DNA of 64,000 nucleotides from Massilia sp. YIM B02443 (GTDB lineage Bacteria; Pseudomonadota; Gammaproteobacteria; Burkholderiales; Burkholderiaceae_D): assembly GCF_030411955.1 (NCBI RefSeq), contig NZ_JASNRA010000012.1:102419-166418 (forward strand). The letters run 5' to 3'. This document shows, piece after piece, positions 1 through 9,600 of this stretch (positions are counted from its first letter, which is position 1; each line of letters begins with the position of its first letter). Both the position numbers and the translations under genes were made by a program. The notes beneath the pieces are model-generated. The model worked only from the letters and a program-made list of their open reading frames with translations, was not told the DNA's origin and ran no database searches.

Positions 1-716
1 CCCGGGGTGCAGGCGGCGCCGAATTCGGCGCGGTAGCTGGGGCTGGTGTACAGCCAGGCGCCGGCGGCGTCGAGCAGGGCCACGTAGTCGCCGGCGTGGT
101 CGAGGATCAGGCGCTCGATGCCTTCGCCCTGGACCGCCGGCGGGCCGCCGCGCTCTACCGGGGGCGCCGCGGCAACCGCGTCCGGGGGGTGGTCGGCCGG
201 CGCCGGTGGCGGGCGCGGCGCCGGCACGACCGCGTGCCGCATGCCGTCCATGGCCGTGGCGCCGTCCGCCTGCGCATCGCCCTGCGGCGCGTGACGGCCG
301 CCGGCCGCGTCGATATAGGCCTGGACCTTGGCCTTGAGCACCTCGGGCGCGACCGGCATGAACAGGTATTCGCTGGCGCCGGCCTCGAAGCCGTGCGTCC
401 GGTCCAGGTCGCTCGCGCGGTGCGAGGTCAGGAACACGATCGGGGTGTCGCGCGAACGCGGGCGGGCGCGCACCAGACGCGCGGTTTCAAAGCCATCCAG
501 GCCGGCCATCTTGACGTCCATCAGGATCAGGCAGAAGTCCTGCTTCAGCAGGCGCAGCAGGGCTTGCTCGCCGGAGCCGGCGGTAACGATGGCGGCGTCC
601 AGGTCGCCCAGCACGGTGCGCAGCGCGAACAGGGCGCCCGGGTCGTCGTTGACCAGCAAGACGGCTGTTTCGGCCTGGCGCGCGGAGGGCGCCAGGATCG
701 GTTGGGACAAGGTCAT
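1..716 (-). CDS. Receiver-PAS signalling protein, N-terminal part, cut by window edge
   Basis: Reading leftward from the ATG at 716, the first 140 residues form a CheY-like receiver domain: acidic pair D24/D25, probable phospho-acceptor Asp67 in ILMDVK, and Thr97. The switch Lys that normally precedes Pro is Met120 (LFMPV). A proline-rich linker of about 55 residues follows, and then a PAS-like start (LILDHAGDYVALLDAAG) that runs off the window. The rest is probably a histidine kinase or diguanylate cyclase, but this cannot be seen. The gene stands alone with about 210 bases of non-coding DNA upstream. The Lys-to-Met change suggests atypical phospho-signalling; that is inference. Confidence 0.8.
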   Translation of the reverse strand, partial: MTLSQPILAPSARQAETAVLLVNDDPGALFALRTVLGDLDAAIVTAGSGEQALLRLLKQDFCLILMDVKMAGLDGFETARLVRARPRSRDTPIVFLTSHRASDLDRTHGFEAGASEYLFMPVAPEVLKAKVQAYIDAAGGRHAPQGDAQADGATAMDGMRHAVVPAPRPPPAPADHPPDAVAAAPPVERGGPPAVQGEGIERLILDHAGDYVALLDAAGAWLYTSPSYRAEFGAACTP

Positions 717-930
717 GGCGGGTCCTCCGCGGGGCGCCCGGCGTGCTGCCTGTGTGTTTGGCGTGCAATCTTGTGGCGACACGCCGCCCCTTCGCCGGAT
801 TTGGAACCGGGCGCCGGGCAGAAGTGTACGAAGTGGGCTGGCATCGGAATCGGCTGACGAATGCCGAAAAATTGTACTCCTCCCGGCGCCGATGTTCGAT
901 CGCGCGCACCCTTGCCGCCAGGCGCGGTCG

Positions 931-1107
931 TCAGCCGGCGGGCGGCGGCGCCTCGCCGTCCTCGCCCGTAACCGAGCCCGGCCAGTCGATGAAGGCGTCG
1001 ATCGTCATCGGCGCGCCGGGCGTCGCTTCCGAGTCGCGGAGGCGCTGCACCAGCGCCCCGTTGCGCAGGATGGCGGCGCCGGTGGCGCCGGCCGGGCCGA
1101 TGTCCAT
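931..1107 (-). CDS. Small hypothetical protein (58 aa) coupled to nuclease gene
   Basis: This 58-residue ORF begins at an ATG that shares one base with the TGA stop of the nuclease gene before it (TGATG), the usual layout of translational coupling. It has no signal peptide, membrane segment or family I recognise. The middle contains RLRDSEATPGAPMTIDAF and the end is acidic and Pro-rich. The overlap is the main reason to believe it is real. It could be a chance ORF, because long spurious frames are common at this GC content. Confidence 0.42.
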   Translation of the reverse strand: MDIGPAGATGAAILRNGALVQRLRDSEATPGAPMTIDAFIDWPGSVTGEDGEAPPPAG

Positions 1108-2537
1108 CACGCTTGCGGCTGCGCCATGATCTTCCCGAGCAGGGCGGTGTGCTCGGTCACGGCTTTCCAGAACGCCCCGATCTTGTCGTCGGCGCCGGCG
1201 CTGAGCGCGTGGCTGCCGTCGTCCAGCTGCCAGGCAAGCTTCTCGCTGTACAGCTTCAGGCTGCTGCCGGTGGCTTCCAGGAACACGCCCAGGTGGGTCG
1301 GGCTCGGCTTGAGCGATCGTGTGCCGTGCGCCTGCTGCTGCGCCAGCAAGCCCTCGACCAGGCGCACCTGCAGCGCATGCTCGGCCACTTTCGGCAGCAG
1401 CAGCTTGATCTCGATGTCCTGGTAACTGTTGCGGTAGGCGACGTGATAGAACATCAGCGCGTGCAGCGGCGCCCGGTTGTCGTCGACGTCGACCTGCCAG
1501 TCCATCCACGCCGCGGGCACGAAGCGGAAGGTGGCGCGCTTGCCGCCGTCACCGTCCAGACGCTGCAGCGGCATGTCGCTTGCCGTGCCGAGGCGCTCGA
1601 GGACGGCGGCGGCGAAGCCCGCTTCGGGCGAGCGCATGCGGCCGATCAGGAGGTCGAACAGCTGGCGATGCGGCCAGTAGCAGCGCGCCCAGTCCGGCAG
1701 GTCGAGCCAGGGCAGGATCGGCGCGTTGGCGTCCTCGCGCCGGCGCAGCCGGTCCCTGAGCGCGGCCAGCGGCGCGAAGTACGCATCGGCCAGCGCCTGC
1801 ACCGTGCCGGCGGCGCCGAAGGCGGTGTCGTCGAGGCGCTCGAGCAGGTGCAGGTAGCGTTGCAGGAATTCGCACAGGGCGCGCTCGCCGGGCGCGCACC
1901 CATCCAGCGCCTGGTCCAGAGACGCACCGTAGCGTTGTTCCAGCGCGGCGCGCAGCGCGGTGGCGACCTGGGCGCCCCACTGGATGCCGCTCCAGCCGGG
2001 GTTGGCGTCGATCACGTCCTGGTCGGGCTGGACGGTCAGGTACAGGCGGCGCACCGGCTTGGCGTCGCCGAAGCGGCGCTCGAGGTAGCGGCTGTAGTCG
2101 AGCAGCTGGTCCTGGCCTTCGCGGCTGTCGATCTTGGCCTCGATCGCGACCGCCCACCCCGCGCTTTCGATCAGCACGTCGAGTTCGCCGGTCTTGCGTG
2201 CGGCCGTTCCGCTGTCGCCTTCTTCATCGGCACCGGCGGTCACCGGCGCATGCAGCGCGCCGCCGCCCAGGCGCAGCTCGGCCTGCACGGCGACGGGGCC
2301 GGCCGCCAGACCGGCGCCGCAGGTCTGTTCCAGGAAGCGGCGCAGGAAGCCGTCGCCCAGGCCGTGAGTCTGTTCCGGGTCGAGCAGCCAGGCCAGCGTG
2401 GTGGTGTGGCGCAGTTCGTAGCGCTCGACTCTCAGCACCTTGAACGGATCGAACTGGCGCATGCGCGCATCCAGTTGCTGGAAGTCGGGTTCGGCGCACA
2501 GGCGCAGCAGGTGCTGGTGCAGGTCGGTTTCTTGCAT
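1107..2537 (-). CDS. PD-(D/E)XK nuclease family protein (PDDEXK_4-like)
   Basis: A 476-residue soluble protein. The nuclease core shows LDVLIES with Asp120, then AIEAKID with Glu133 and Lys135, followed by REGQDQLLDYSRYL; this is the classic D...ExK plus Q pattern of restriction-endonuclease-fold proteins, here closest to the PDDEXK_4 type. The N-terminus has an FxVLR..E..HT..LAWLLDP segment also typical of that family. The start at 2537 is preceded by GAGGA and lies 17 bases after the stop of the DUF2779 nuclease, so the two form an operon. The substrate is unknown; a DNA repair or defence role is inference. Confidence 0.8.
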   Translation of the reverse strand: MQETDLHQHLLRLCAEPDFQQLDARMRQFDPFKVLRVERYELRHTTTLAWLLDPEQTHGLGDGFLRRFLEQTCGAGLAAGPVAVQAELRLGGGALHAPVTAGADEEGDSGTAARKTGELDVLIESAGWAVAIEAKIDSREGQDQLLDYSRYLERRFGDAKPVRRLYLTVQPDQDVIDANPGWSGIQWGAQVATALRAALEQRYGASLDQALDGCAPGERALCEFLQRYLHLLERLDDTAFGAAGTVQALADAYFAPLAALRDRLRRREDANAPILPWLDLPDWARCYWPHRQLFDLLIGRMRSPEAGFAAAVLERLGTASDMPLQRLDGDGGKRATFRFVPAAWMDWQVDVDDNRAPLHALMFYHVAYRNSYQDIEIKLLLPKVAEHALQVRLVEGLLAQQQAHGTRSLKPSPTHLGVFLEATGSSLKLYSEKLAWQLDDGSHALSAGADDKIGAFWKAVTEHTALLGKIMAQPQA

Positions 2538-2554
2538 GGAAATCCTCGGTTGTC

Positions 2555-4048
2555 TTATTCGGCGCCGGCCAGGAAGCGCCACAGGCGCACCATCGCCAGC
2601 GTGTCCAGGTGGCAGTAGTCGAGCAGCTGGCGCTCGATGTCGCGCCTGCGTTCGGGCGTGGTGGCGCCGTCCAGCGCCTCCAGGAAAGCTTGCATCGCGC
2701 CGCCGCCATTCTGCACGCCGTCGAGCTGGTCGTAGCACAGGTCGGGCGCGATCGCCGGCAGCACGCGCTTGATGCTCCAGCTGCCTTGCTGGATCGGGTG
2801 GTAATAGCGGTTGCGCGCCACCGGCAGCAGGTCGACCACGCGCGCGTTGAGCGCCATCAGCGGCGCGGCGAGGGCAGGGAAGCGCTGCGCCAGTTCGGCG
2901 ATGCGCGCGGTCTCGAAAGCGGCGTTGTAGACGAATACCGGTCCGGCGCCGTCGCAGGCGTCGAGCAGGGCGCCGGCGAAAGCCTGCGACGGGTCGTTGC
3001 CCGACAGGTCGAGGAAGGCGCGGTGGTCGAGAGTGCCCTGCGCGTCCATCCGGTGCACGCTGAACTGGAACGGGATCATCTGGAATGGACGGGTGCCCGG
3101 CCACACCGGTAGCGCCAGGTTGATGGTCTCGAAGTCGATGAACCAGGCCGGCAGCGTGTGGCGCGCAAGGTCGTTGCGGGCGCCGGCGGCGTCGAAGAAC
3201 GGCTGGCCGGAGATCGTATGCTGCTTGACGCGCTGCTGGGTGGGATTGAGCAGGTGATCCGGCACGTCGCGCATGTCGCTGGCGCCGGCGGCGATGCACT
3301 CCTTGAGTTCGCGCTTGACCACGCGCGGCAGCCAGCTCACCGGGAACTCGGCCTGCGGCGCGTCGGCATGGCAATGCTGCATGAAGCCGCAATCGTAGGG
3401 AGCGCTGCACTGCGCGCCCGGCGCGATGGCCGGTTCCGCCGGCAGGGCCGCTACCGCCTGCGCGCGCGCGATCCAGTCCTGCACTTCGTCGGCGCGCGCG
3501 AACGCGCTCGCGGTCAGGTCGTGTTCCGCCAGCAGGCCGCGGTAGTCGCCGCCGCCCGGGTACACCCAGTCGCTGTCGATGTGCGCCACCGCGATGGCGG
3601 CCAGCGGCACGCCAGCCTGGCGCGCGACGTAGGCCTGGATCGCGGCGTCGTCGCGCTGGTAGTCCTTGACCGAGGTCGAGGATTTCACTTCGACCATGCG
3701 CCAGCCGCCGTCGGCCAACGGCAGCAGCACGTCGGCAAAGGCCAGCGCGCCACCGGCGGCGAAGCCGGCTTCGAACACCGGCTGGCGCGCATCGAGCAGA
3801 ACGCGGCTGCGCGCCAGCGCGGCGTCGAAGCCTTCGCTGTGCGGGTCGAGCAGGACGCCGGCGCCGTCGGGATCGTACAGGCTGCGCGCCACGCCGCCCA
3901 CCTGGTGGCCGGTGGCGAAGGCGGCGTGGCTGGCGGCGTTGTCCTGGCGCAGCGCCGGTTGGTGGAGTTCGAGCCAGAGACGGCGTTCGCACTGGCGCAA
4001 GGCCATGAGCTTGGATTTGGAGAGACGTGGCGGCATGGTCCGGGTCAT
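2555..4048 (-). CDS. DUF2779 protein: Cas4-like nuclease fused to DnaQ-like exonuclease
   Basis: A 497-residue protein in two parts. Residues 1-230 look like a Cas4/RecB-type nuclease: one N-terminal Cys (C20), catalytic E93, D106 and E120-V-K122, and three C-terminal cysteines (C214, C220, C226) that could hold an Fe-S cluster. Residues about 300-497 look like a DEDD exonuclease: DFE at 305-307, an N-AAFE segment near 375-379, and YxxxD at 478-482. The frame is open to 4141, but the ATG at 4048 fits the family start (LSKSKLMALRQCERRLWLE). It is first gene of the nuclease operon. Function is unproven; single-strand DNA or RNA processing is plausible. Confidence 0.82.
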   Translation of the reverse strand: MTRTMPPRLSKSKLMALRQCERRLWLELHQPALRQDNAASHAAFATGHQVGGVARSLYDPDGAGVLLDPHSEGFDAALARSRVLLDARQPVFEAGFAAGGALAFADVLLPLADGGWRMVEVKSSTSVKDYQRDDAAIQAYVARQAGVPLAAIAVAHIDSDWVYPGGGDYRGLLAEHDLTASAFARADEVQDWIARAQAVAALPAEPAIAPGAQCSAPYDCGFMQHCHADAPQAEFPVSWLPRVVKRELKECIAAGASDMRDVPDHLLNPTQQRVKQHTISGQPFFDAAGARNDLARHTLPAWFIDFETINLALPVWPGTRPFQMIPFQFSVHRMDAQGTLDHRAFLDLSGNDPSQAFAGALLDACDGAGPVFVYNAAFETARIAELAQRFPALAAPLMALNARVVDLLPVARNRYYHPIQQGSWSIKRVLPAIAPDLCYDQLDGVQNGGGAMQAFLEALDGATTPERRRDIERQLLDYCHLDTLAMVRLWRFLAGAE

Positions 4049-4286
4049 CTTGTTGTTCCAATAATTATAGTCAGGTGATTGTGCGATGGAAATGATTATT
4101 GAATCTTTGTAAGGCGACGTTGTTGTATGCGCTTCCGGCATCGCTCGTTCACACGGCTATTTTCTCCACGCAAGCGACAAGCGGCGTGGTGTGGTTTTTC
4201 AGTAAAGCTTGTTCTTCAGCTAATTCGATTTATGCGCGACGCCTAAGCTGACCGGCAGGGTCATCTGTTTTTTGCGGAGCCACGCC

Positions 4287-6182
4287 ATGCGCGATGCCAT
4301 ATCCAGCCTGTTGCCTTCCGGCGTCCAACGCCAGCACAACCGTATCCTGCGGCTGGCCTTTCCACATGACGACGGGCCCGGCGCGGCGCTGCTGGTCAAC
4401 GCCATCGAAGCGTCCGAAGGCCTGTCCCGTCCCTTCGTCTACACACTCGAGCTGCTGTCCGACGACGCCCACATCGAACTCAAGGCGCTGCAGGGCAAGC
4501 TGCTGTGCGTGGAACTGGTGCGCGCCGACGGCACGCTGCGCCACTTCAGCGGCCATGTGTTCCGCTTCGGCCTGACCAGGGTCGACGGCGGCCTGGCCTA
4601 TTACCGGGCGGTGCTCGGTCCCTGGCTGGATTACCTTGGCCTGCGCAAGGACAACTACCTGTTCCACCACGCGACGCTGTACGACCAGACCCGCAGCATC
4701 ATGGCCGACTACGGCGCGCTGGCCGACTGGGACTGGCGGGTAGCCGGCGCCGACCGCCCGATGACCGATGCCTGCCAGTTCGACGAAAGCGACCTGAATT
4801 ACCTGGCGCGGCGCTGGGCCGCGGCCGGACTGTATTACTGGTTCGAGCACAGCGCGCGCGGTCACCGCCTGGTGCTGGCGGACGACTCCATCAGCGCCGC
4901 GCCGATCGACGGCGGCGCCGATGTGCCTTACCAGCGCCACGGCGGCGCGATCGAGGAAGACGGCATCGGCGACTGGTCGCCCAGCCGCGACCTGGTGCAC
5001 GCCAGCGTCGCCGTCGCCAGCTACGACTTCAAGAGCGGCCGCCCGCTGCACACCTCGACCACCACCGTCAACCGCCAGGGCGAGGTGCCGGTCATCGAAT
5101 CCTACGAATACACCGGCGCCCACGGCTTCGGCGACCTGGCCGGCGGCGACGCGCTGGCGCGCCTGCGCATGGAGGAAACCGAGGCGCGCGCCAAGGCGTT
5201 CGAAGGCGGCGGCAACAATCGTCACCTGATGCCGGGGCGCTGGTTCCGCCTCACCGGCCATTTCGACCGCGGCGCCGACGCCGAATTCCTGGTGGTCGAG
5301 TGCACGCACCGCGCCACCAACAACTACGGGGTGGGCGAGGAGCTGCCGAGCTACGGGAACCGCTTCACCTGCCTGCGGCGCAAGATTCCCTGGCGTCCGG
5401 GGCGCGGGTTTCACTGCCAGCAGACCCGCATCTACGGCATCCAGAGCGCCACCGTGGTCGGCCCGCGGGGCGAGGAAATCCATACCGACGCATTCGGGCG
5501 CGTACGGGTGCAGTTCCACTGGGACCGCGAAGGCGCGGGCGACGAGCGCAGCTCGGCCTGGATCCGCGTCGCCACCCCATGGGCCGGCGCGAACTTCGGC
5601 ATGACGGCGATCCCGCGCATCGGCGCCGAGGTGCTGGTCGCCTTCATGGACGGCAACCCGGACCGGCCCGTGATCACCGGCATGGTCCCGAACGCGAACA
5701 CGATGCCGCCGTGGACTCTGCCGGCCAACAAGACCCAGAGCGGCATGCTGTCGCGCTCCTCGCCTGGCGGCGGCTATGACAACGCCAACGCGATCCGCTT
5801 CGAGGACAAGCGCGGCGCCGAGCAGTTGTGGGCCCAGGCCGAGCGCAACCTCGACACGGTGGTCAAGGGCAGCGAGACCAGGTCGGTGGGCGGCGCGCGC
5901 ACGGTGAGCGTGGGCGCGGCCAACGCCGAGAGCATCGGCGGCGACGCCACCTGCGATGTCGGCGGCGCCTGCAGCACCACGGTCAAGCGCGACATGACCG
6001 TCAACGTGACCGAAGGGCGCCAGGAGAGCACGGTGAAAGGCGACATCATGGTCACTTCACTCAGTGGCGAAGTGATGGTGACGTCGCCGCGCAAGCTCAC
6101 CCTGAGCGTGGGCGGCAGCTCGATCACCATGACGCCGGACGAGATCACGATCGTCGCCGGCAAGATTTTCCTGAACCCTTGA
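4287..6182 (+). CDS. vgrG: Type VI secretion spike protein VgrG
   Basis: A 631-residue VgrG. The gp27-like base (about residues 20-380) contains LSRPFVYTLELLS and the QFDESDLNYLARRWAAAGLYYWFEH signature region. It is followed by the OB-fold gp5-like segment with FGRVRVQFHWDR and WIRVATPWAG. The tail is a repetitive beta-helix of short V/S/G-rich steps ending FLNP, with no added effector domain. The ATG at 4287 is chosen over an in-frame TTG at 4272 because GCGGAG lies at a suitable distance. It heads the vgrG-chaperone-rhs-immunity group and would form the spike that carries the PAAR-Rhs effector. No sheath or baseplate genes are in the window, so this is an orphan island. Confidence 0.95.
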   Translation: MRDAISSLLPSGVQRQHNRILRLAFPHDDGPGAALLVNAIEASEGLSRPFVYTLELLSDDAHIELKALQGKLLCVELVRADGTLRHFSGHVFRFGLTRVDGGLAYYRAVLGPWLDYLGLRKDNYLFHHATLYDQTRSIMADYGALADWDWRVAGADRPMTDACQFDESDLNYLARRWAAAGLYYWFEHSARGHRLVLADDSISAAPIDGGADVPYQRHGGAIEEDGIGDWSPSRDLVHASVAVASYDFKSGRPLHTSTTTVNRQGEVPVIESYEYTGAHGFGDLAGGDALARLRMEETEARAKAFEGGGNNRHLMPGRWFRLTGHFDRGADAEFLVVECTHRATNNYGVGEELPSYGNRFTCLRRKIPWRPGRGFHCQQTRIYGIQSATVVGPRGEEIHTDAFGRVRVQFHWDREGAGDERSSAWIRVATPWAGANFGMTAIPRIGAEVLVAFMDGNPDRPVITGMVPNANTMPPWTLPANKTQSGMLSRSSPGGGYDNANAIRFEDKRGAEQLWAQAERNLDTVVKGSETRSVGGARTVSVGAANAESIGGDATCDVGGACSTTVKRDMTVNVTEGRQESTVKGDIMVTSLSGEVMVTSPRKLTLSVGGSSITMTPDEITIVAGKIFLNP

Positions 6183-6205
6183 ATCCAACTCAGGAGGAGC
6201 CTTTC

Positions 6206-6676
6206 ATGAGCCAGCAGCCGCGATCGACCGGCCAGCCCGCGCGCATCGTCATGCACGAGGGCAGCGTATGCCTGCCGCCCGGTTTCGAGGACCGCAGCGC
6301 CAACCTGTTCGTGCCGCGCGATCCGCGCAGCCAGCCCAACCTGAGCGTGGCGCGCGACTGGCTCGGCCCGGACGAAACGCTGCCGGCTTATGTCGAACGC
6401 CAGCTTGCCATGCTCGGGGCGCGCCTGCCCGGTCACCGGCTGCTGGCGCGCCGCGATGAACGCCTGGGCCAACCCGCGCCGGCACTGGCGGGTGAGCGTA
6501 TCGACGCCCAGTACAGGAGCGGCGCGCAGCCGGTGCGCCAGAGACAGGCAGTGTTCGAAATCGGCGCCGGGCGGCTGCTGGTGTTCAGCGCATCCACGCC
6601 AGGCGCGTTCGACGAGGCGTTCGATGCACTGTGGCGCGCCTGGCTCGACAGCTTCGAGCCGGCGGCCCTGGCCTGA
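6206..6676 (+). CDS. DcrB/DUF1795 protein, EagR-type effector chaperone
   Basis: A 156-residue soluble protein with a strong ribosome site (AGGAGGAG at 6192-6199). Its position between vgrG and a prePAAR-Rhs gene, its size and the pattern [17 protein letters not shown]...LSVARDW...Y..RQL..L fit the DcrB-like (DUF1795) Eag chaperones. Those bind the N-terminal membrane segments of Rhs effectors and help load them onto VgrG. It lies 23 bases after vgrG and 8 bases before rhs, so it is surely co-transcribed. The chaperone role comes from family knowledge and context. Confidence 0.85.
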   Translation: MSQQPRSTGQPARIVMHEGSVCLPPGFEDRSANLFVPRDPRSQPNLSVARDWLGPDETLPAYVERQLAMLGARLPGHRLLARRDERLGQPAPALAGERIDAQYRSGAQPVRQRQAVFEIGAGRLLVFSASTPGAFDEAFDALWRAWLDSFEPAALA

Positions 6677-6684
6677 CGCGCGCC

Positions 6685-9600
6685 ATGTTCGAAGCCGCCC
6701 GCCTGACCGACCCGATCGCGCATACCTGCGCGCTCGAGGGCTTCCTGGTCGGCGCCGTGATCGGCATCGCGCTGATCGCCGCCGTCGCCTTTGCCACCTT
6801 TACCTGCGGCTTCGGCGTGGCGCTGCTGGCCGGCCTGGCAGCCGGCATCGGCGCCACCGCCATCCTTGGCCTGGGAGAGGCGATCGGCAGGTTGTTCTCG
6901 CAGCGCGCCGGCGCCATCGCCAGCGCCTCGCCCGACGTCTTCACCAACGGCCGCGGCGCCGCCCGCACCACCGCCAGCGGCGTCGCCTGCGACAAGCACA
7001 ACCCGCTGCCGCTGGTGGCCGAAGGTTCGGGCTCGGTATTCATCAACGGCTTGCCGGCGGCGCGCAAGGGCGACGCCATCACCTGCGGCGCCAAGGTCGA
7101 CGACGGCTCGGCCAACGTTTTCATCGGCGGTGGGCGGGTCGGCTACCTGCCGGTGGAGGACGAGGTGCCGGCGTGGCTGCGCTCCGCGGTGGGCTGGGCC
7201 TTCGCCCTGGCCGGGCTGGTCGGCGGCCTGGCGGGGCTGGTCAAGGCGGCCGGCGGCCTGTCGAAGGCGGTCGTGCCGTGCGCGGTCAAGTTCACCGGCG
7301 GCTTCATGATCGGCGAGGCGGTCGGCCATTACGTGGCCACGCCGGTGGTCACGCGCGTGATGGGCGGCCTGTTCGGGCGGCCGGTGGATGTCGCCACCGG
7401 CCGCAAGGTCTTGCTGGCGCAGGACGAAATCGACGCCGTGGTGCCGGGCCCGATGCCGCTGCCGGTGGCGCGCTTCTACGCAAGCGACCTCGCCACCGAA
7501 GGCAGCCTGGGTAGGGGCTGGGTGCTGCCGTGGGAACTGCGGCTGCAGGCGCGTGACGGCCAATTGTGGCTATCCGACGCGCAGGGGCGCGAAACCGGCT
7601 TTCCAATCGTGCCGCCGGGGCATACGCTGTACAGCGAAGCCGAGCAGCGCTACCTGGCCTGTACCCAGGACGGCCGCTACATCATGGTCGACTTGAACGA
7701 GCGCTATCACGACTTCGGCCGCATCGACGTGGCGGCGGGTGAGACCGGCCGGCTGCTGCGCATCGAGGACCGCTGCGGGCAGTGGCAGGCATTTACCCGC
7801 GACGACGAGGGCAGGGTGCGTGCGATCGCCTGCAGCGGCGGGGTACAGCTGCGGCTCGACTACAACACCGCGGCGCCAGCGCGCCTGACTGGCATCGAGC
7901 GCGTCGACGCCGGCCCGCGCACGCTGGTGCGCTACGAGTATGACGGCGGCGGGCAGCTGTGCGCCGTGAACGACGCCAGCGGCGTTCTTGCGCGGCGTTT
8001 TACATACGCCGACGGCCTGATGACCAGCCACACCAACGCATCAGGCCTGGTGTCGCACTATGCGTGGCGCGAGATCGGCGGGCGGCCGCGCGTGACCGCC
8101 TGCTGGTCGAGCGAGGGCGAGCGCGCCGAGTTCGACTACGACCTGGATGCGCGCCGCACCACGGTGCGCGATGAACTGGGACGGGTGGCGCAGTGGCATT
8201 ACGACGCGGCGCTGCAGATCGTCGACTGCACCGACCTCGATGGCGGCGCCTATCGGCTGGCCTACAACGAGGCCGGGCAACCGACCCGCATCGACCTGCC
8301 GGGCGAGCGCAGTCTCTCCTTCGAGTACGACAGTGCGGGCCGTATCGTCGTGGAAATCGATCCGCTCGGCCGCCGCACCGGGACGCGCTACGACGGCAAC
8401 AGCATGCGCATCGCCGAGCTGACGCTGCCGGGCGGCGCGAGCTGGCGTGCCGAGTACGATCACCTGGGACGGAGGCTGGCGACGTTCGATCCGCTCGGGC
8501 GCTGCGAGCGTCACGAATACGGCGCCGGCTTGAATCCATTGCCGTTGGCGCGGATCGACGCGCGCGGCGCTCGCCAGTCGATGGCCTGGAACGATTTCGG
8601 GCAGATGACCGCCTGCACCGACTGCTCGGGCAAGACCACCCGCTACGACTACGACGAGCACGGGCAACTCGCAGCGGTGACCGATGCGCTGGGCCGGAGC
8701 ACGCGCTACGAGCGCCTGCCGACCGGAGAGCCGGTGAAGATCACGCTGCCGGATGGCAGCGCCGAGGGACGCAGCTACGATGCGGCCGGCCACTTGGTCG
8801 AACTGCGCTATCGCGAAGCGGTCAGCCGCTGGCGCCGCAATGCGCGCGGCCAGGTGCTGGAAGCGCTTGATCCGGCCGGGCGCCAGATCTGGTGCCGCTA
8901 CGATCCGCAGGGCCGGCTGGTGGAACTGAAGGCCGGCCCCACGATCCGCTACACTTTCGAACATGATGCCGGCGACCGGCTGGCGCGCGAAGTGCGGCCG
9001 GATGGCGTGGAGCGGCTGCTGCGCTACGACGCCGCCGGCCGCCTGGCCGGCATCGAGACGCTCGGCGCTGGCGGCGCGCCAGCGCGCGAACGGCCGCGCC
9101 GCAGCACCTGCTTCGAGTACGACCAGCTGGGGCGACTGCTGGCGCGGTCGACGGCGACTGCAGTCACGGGCTACGCCTGGGACGAGGCCGATTGCCTGGC
9201 GGCGGCGCAGCGTACGCCGACCGCGGCGGGCATCGCGCTCGGGGTGACGGCCAGCAGCGTGACTTTCGACTATGACATCGCGGGCAGGCTGCTCGCCGAA
9301 CACGGCGCCGAAGGCACGGTCGCCTATGAACAGGACGCGCTCGACAACATCACGGCTTTGCTTCTGCCGTACGGGCAGCGTGTCGACCTGCTGTCCTATG
9401 GCTCGGGCCACGTGCACCAGATCCGCATGGGCGAGCGCATCGTCTGCGACTTCGAGCGCGACGACCTGCACCGCGAAGTGCTGCGCACGCAGGGCAGGCT
9501 GACCCATCGCACCGGCTACGACGCGCTCGGACGGCGCAGCTGGCAGGCGGCCGGCGCCGATCCGGATGCGCTGGGACCGGGCGCCGGGCAATCGTGGCGC

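Noticed and set aside
1107..4061. A 984-codon open frame on the minus strand
   Set aside because: Only its last 476 codons are the PD-(D/E)XK gene; the earlier part is a wrong frame under DUF2779, which has clear motifs in its own frame.
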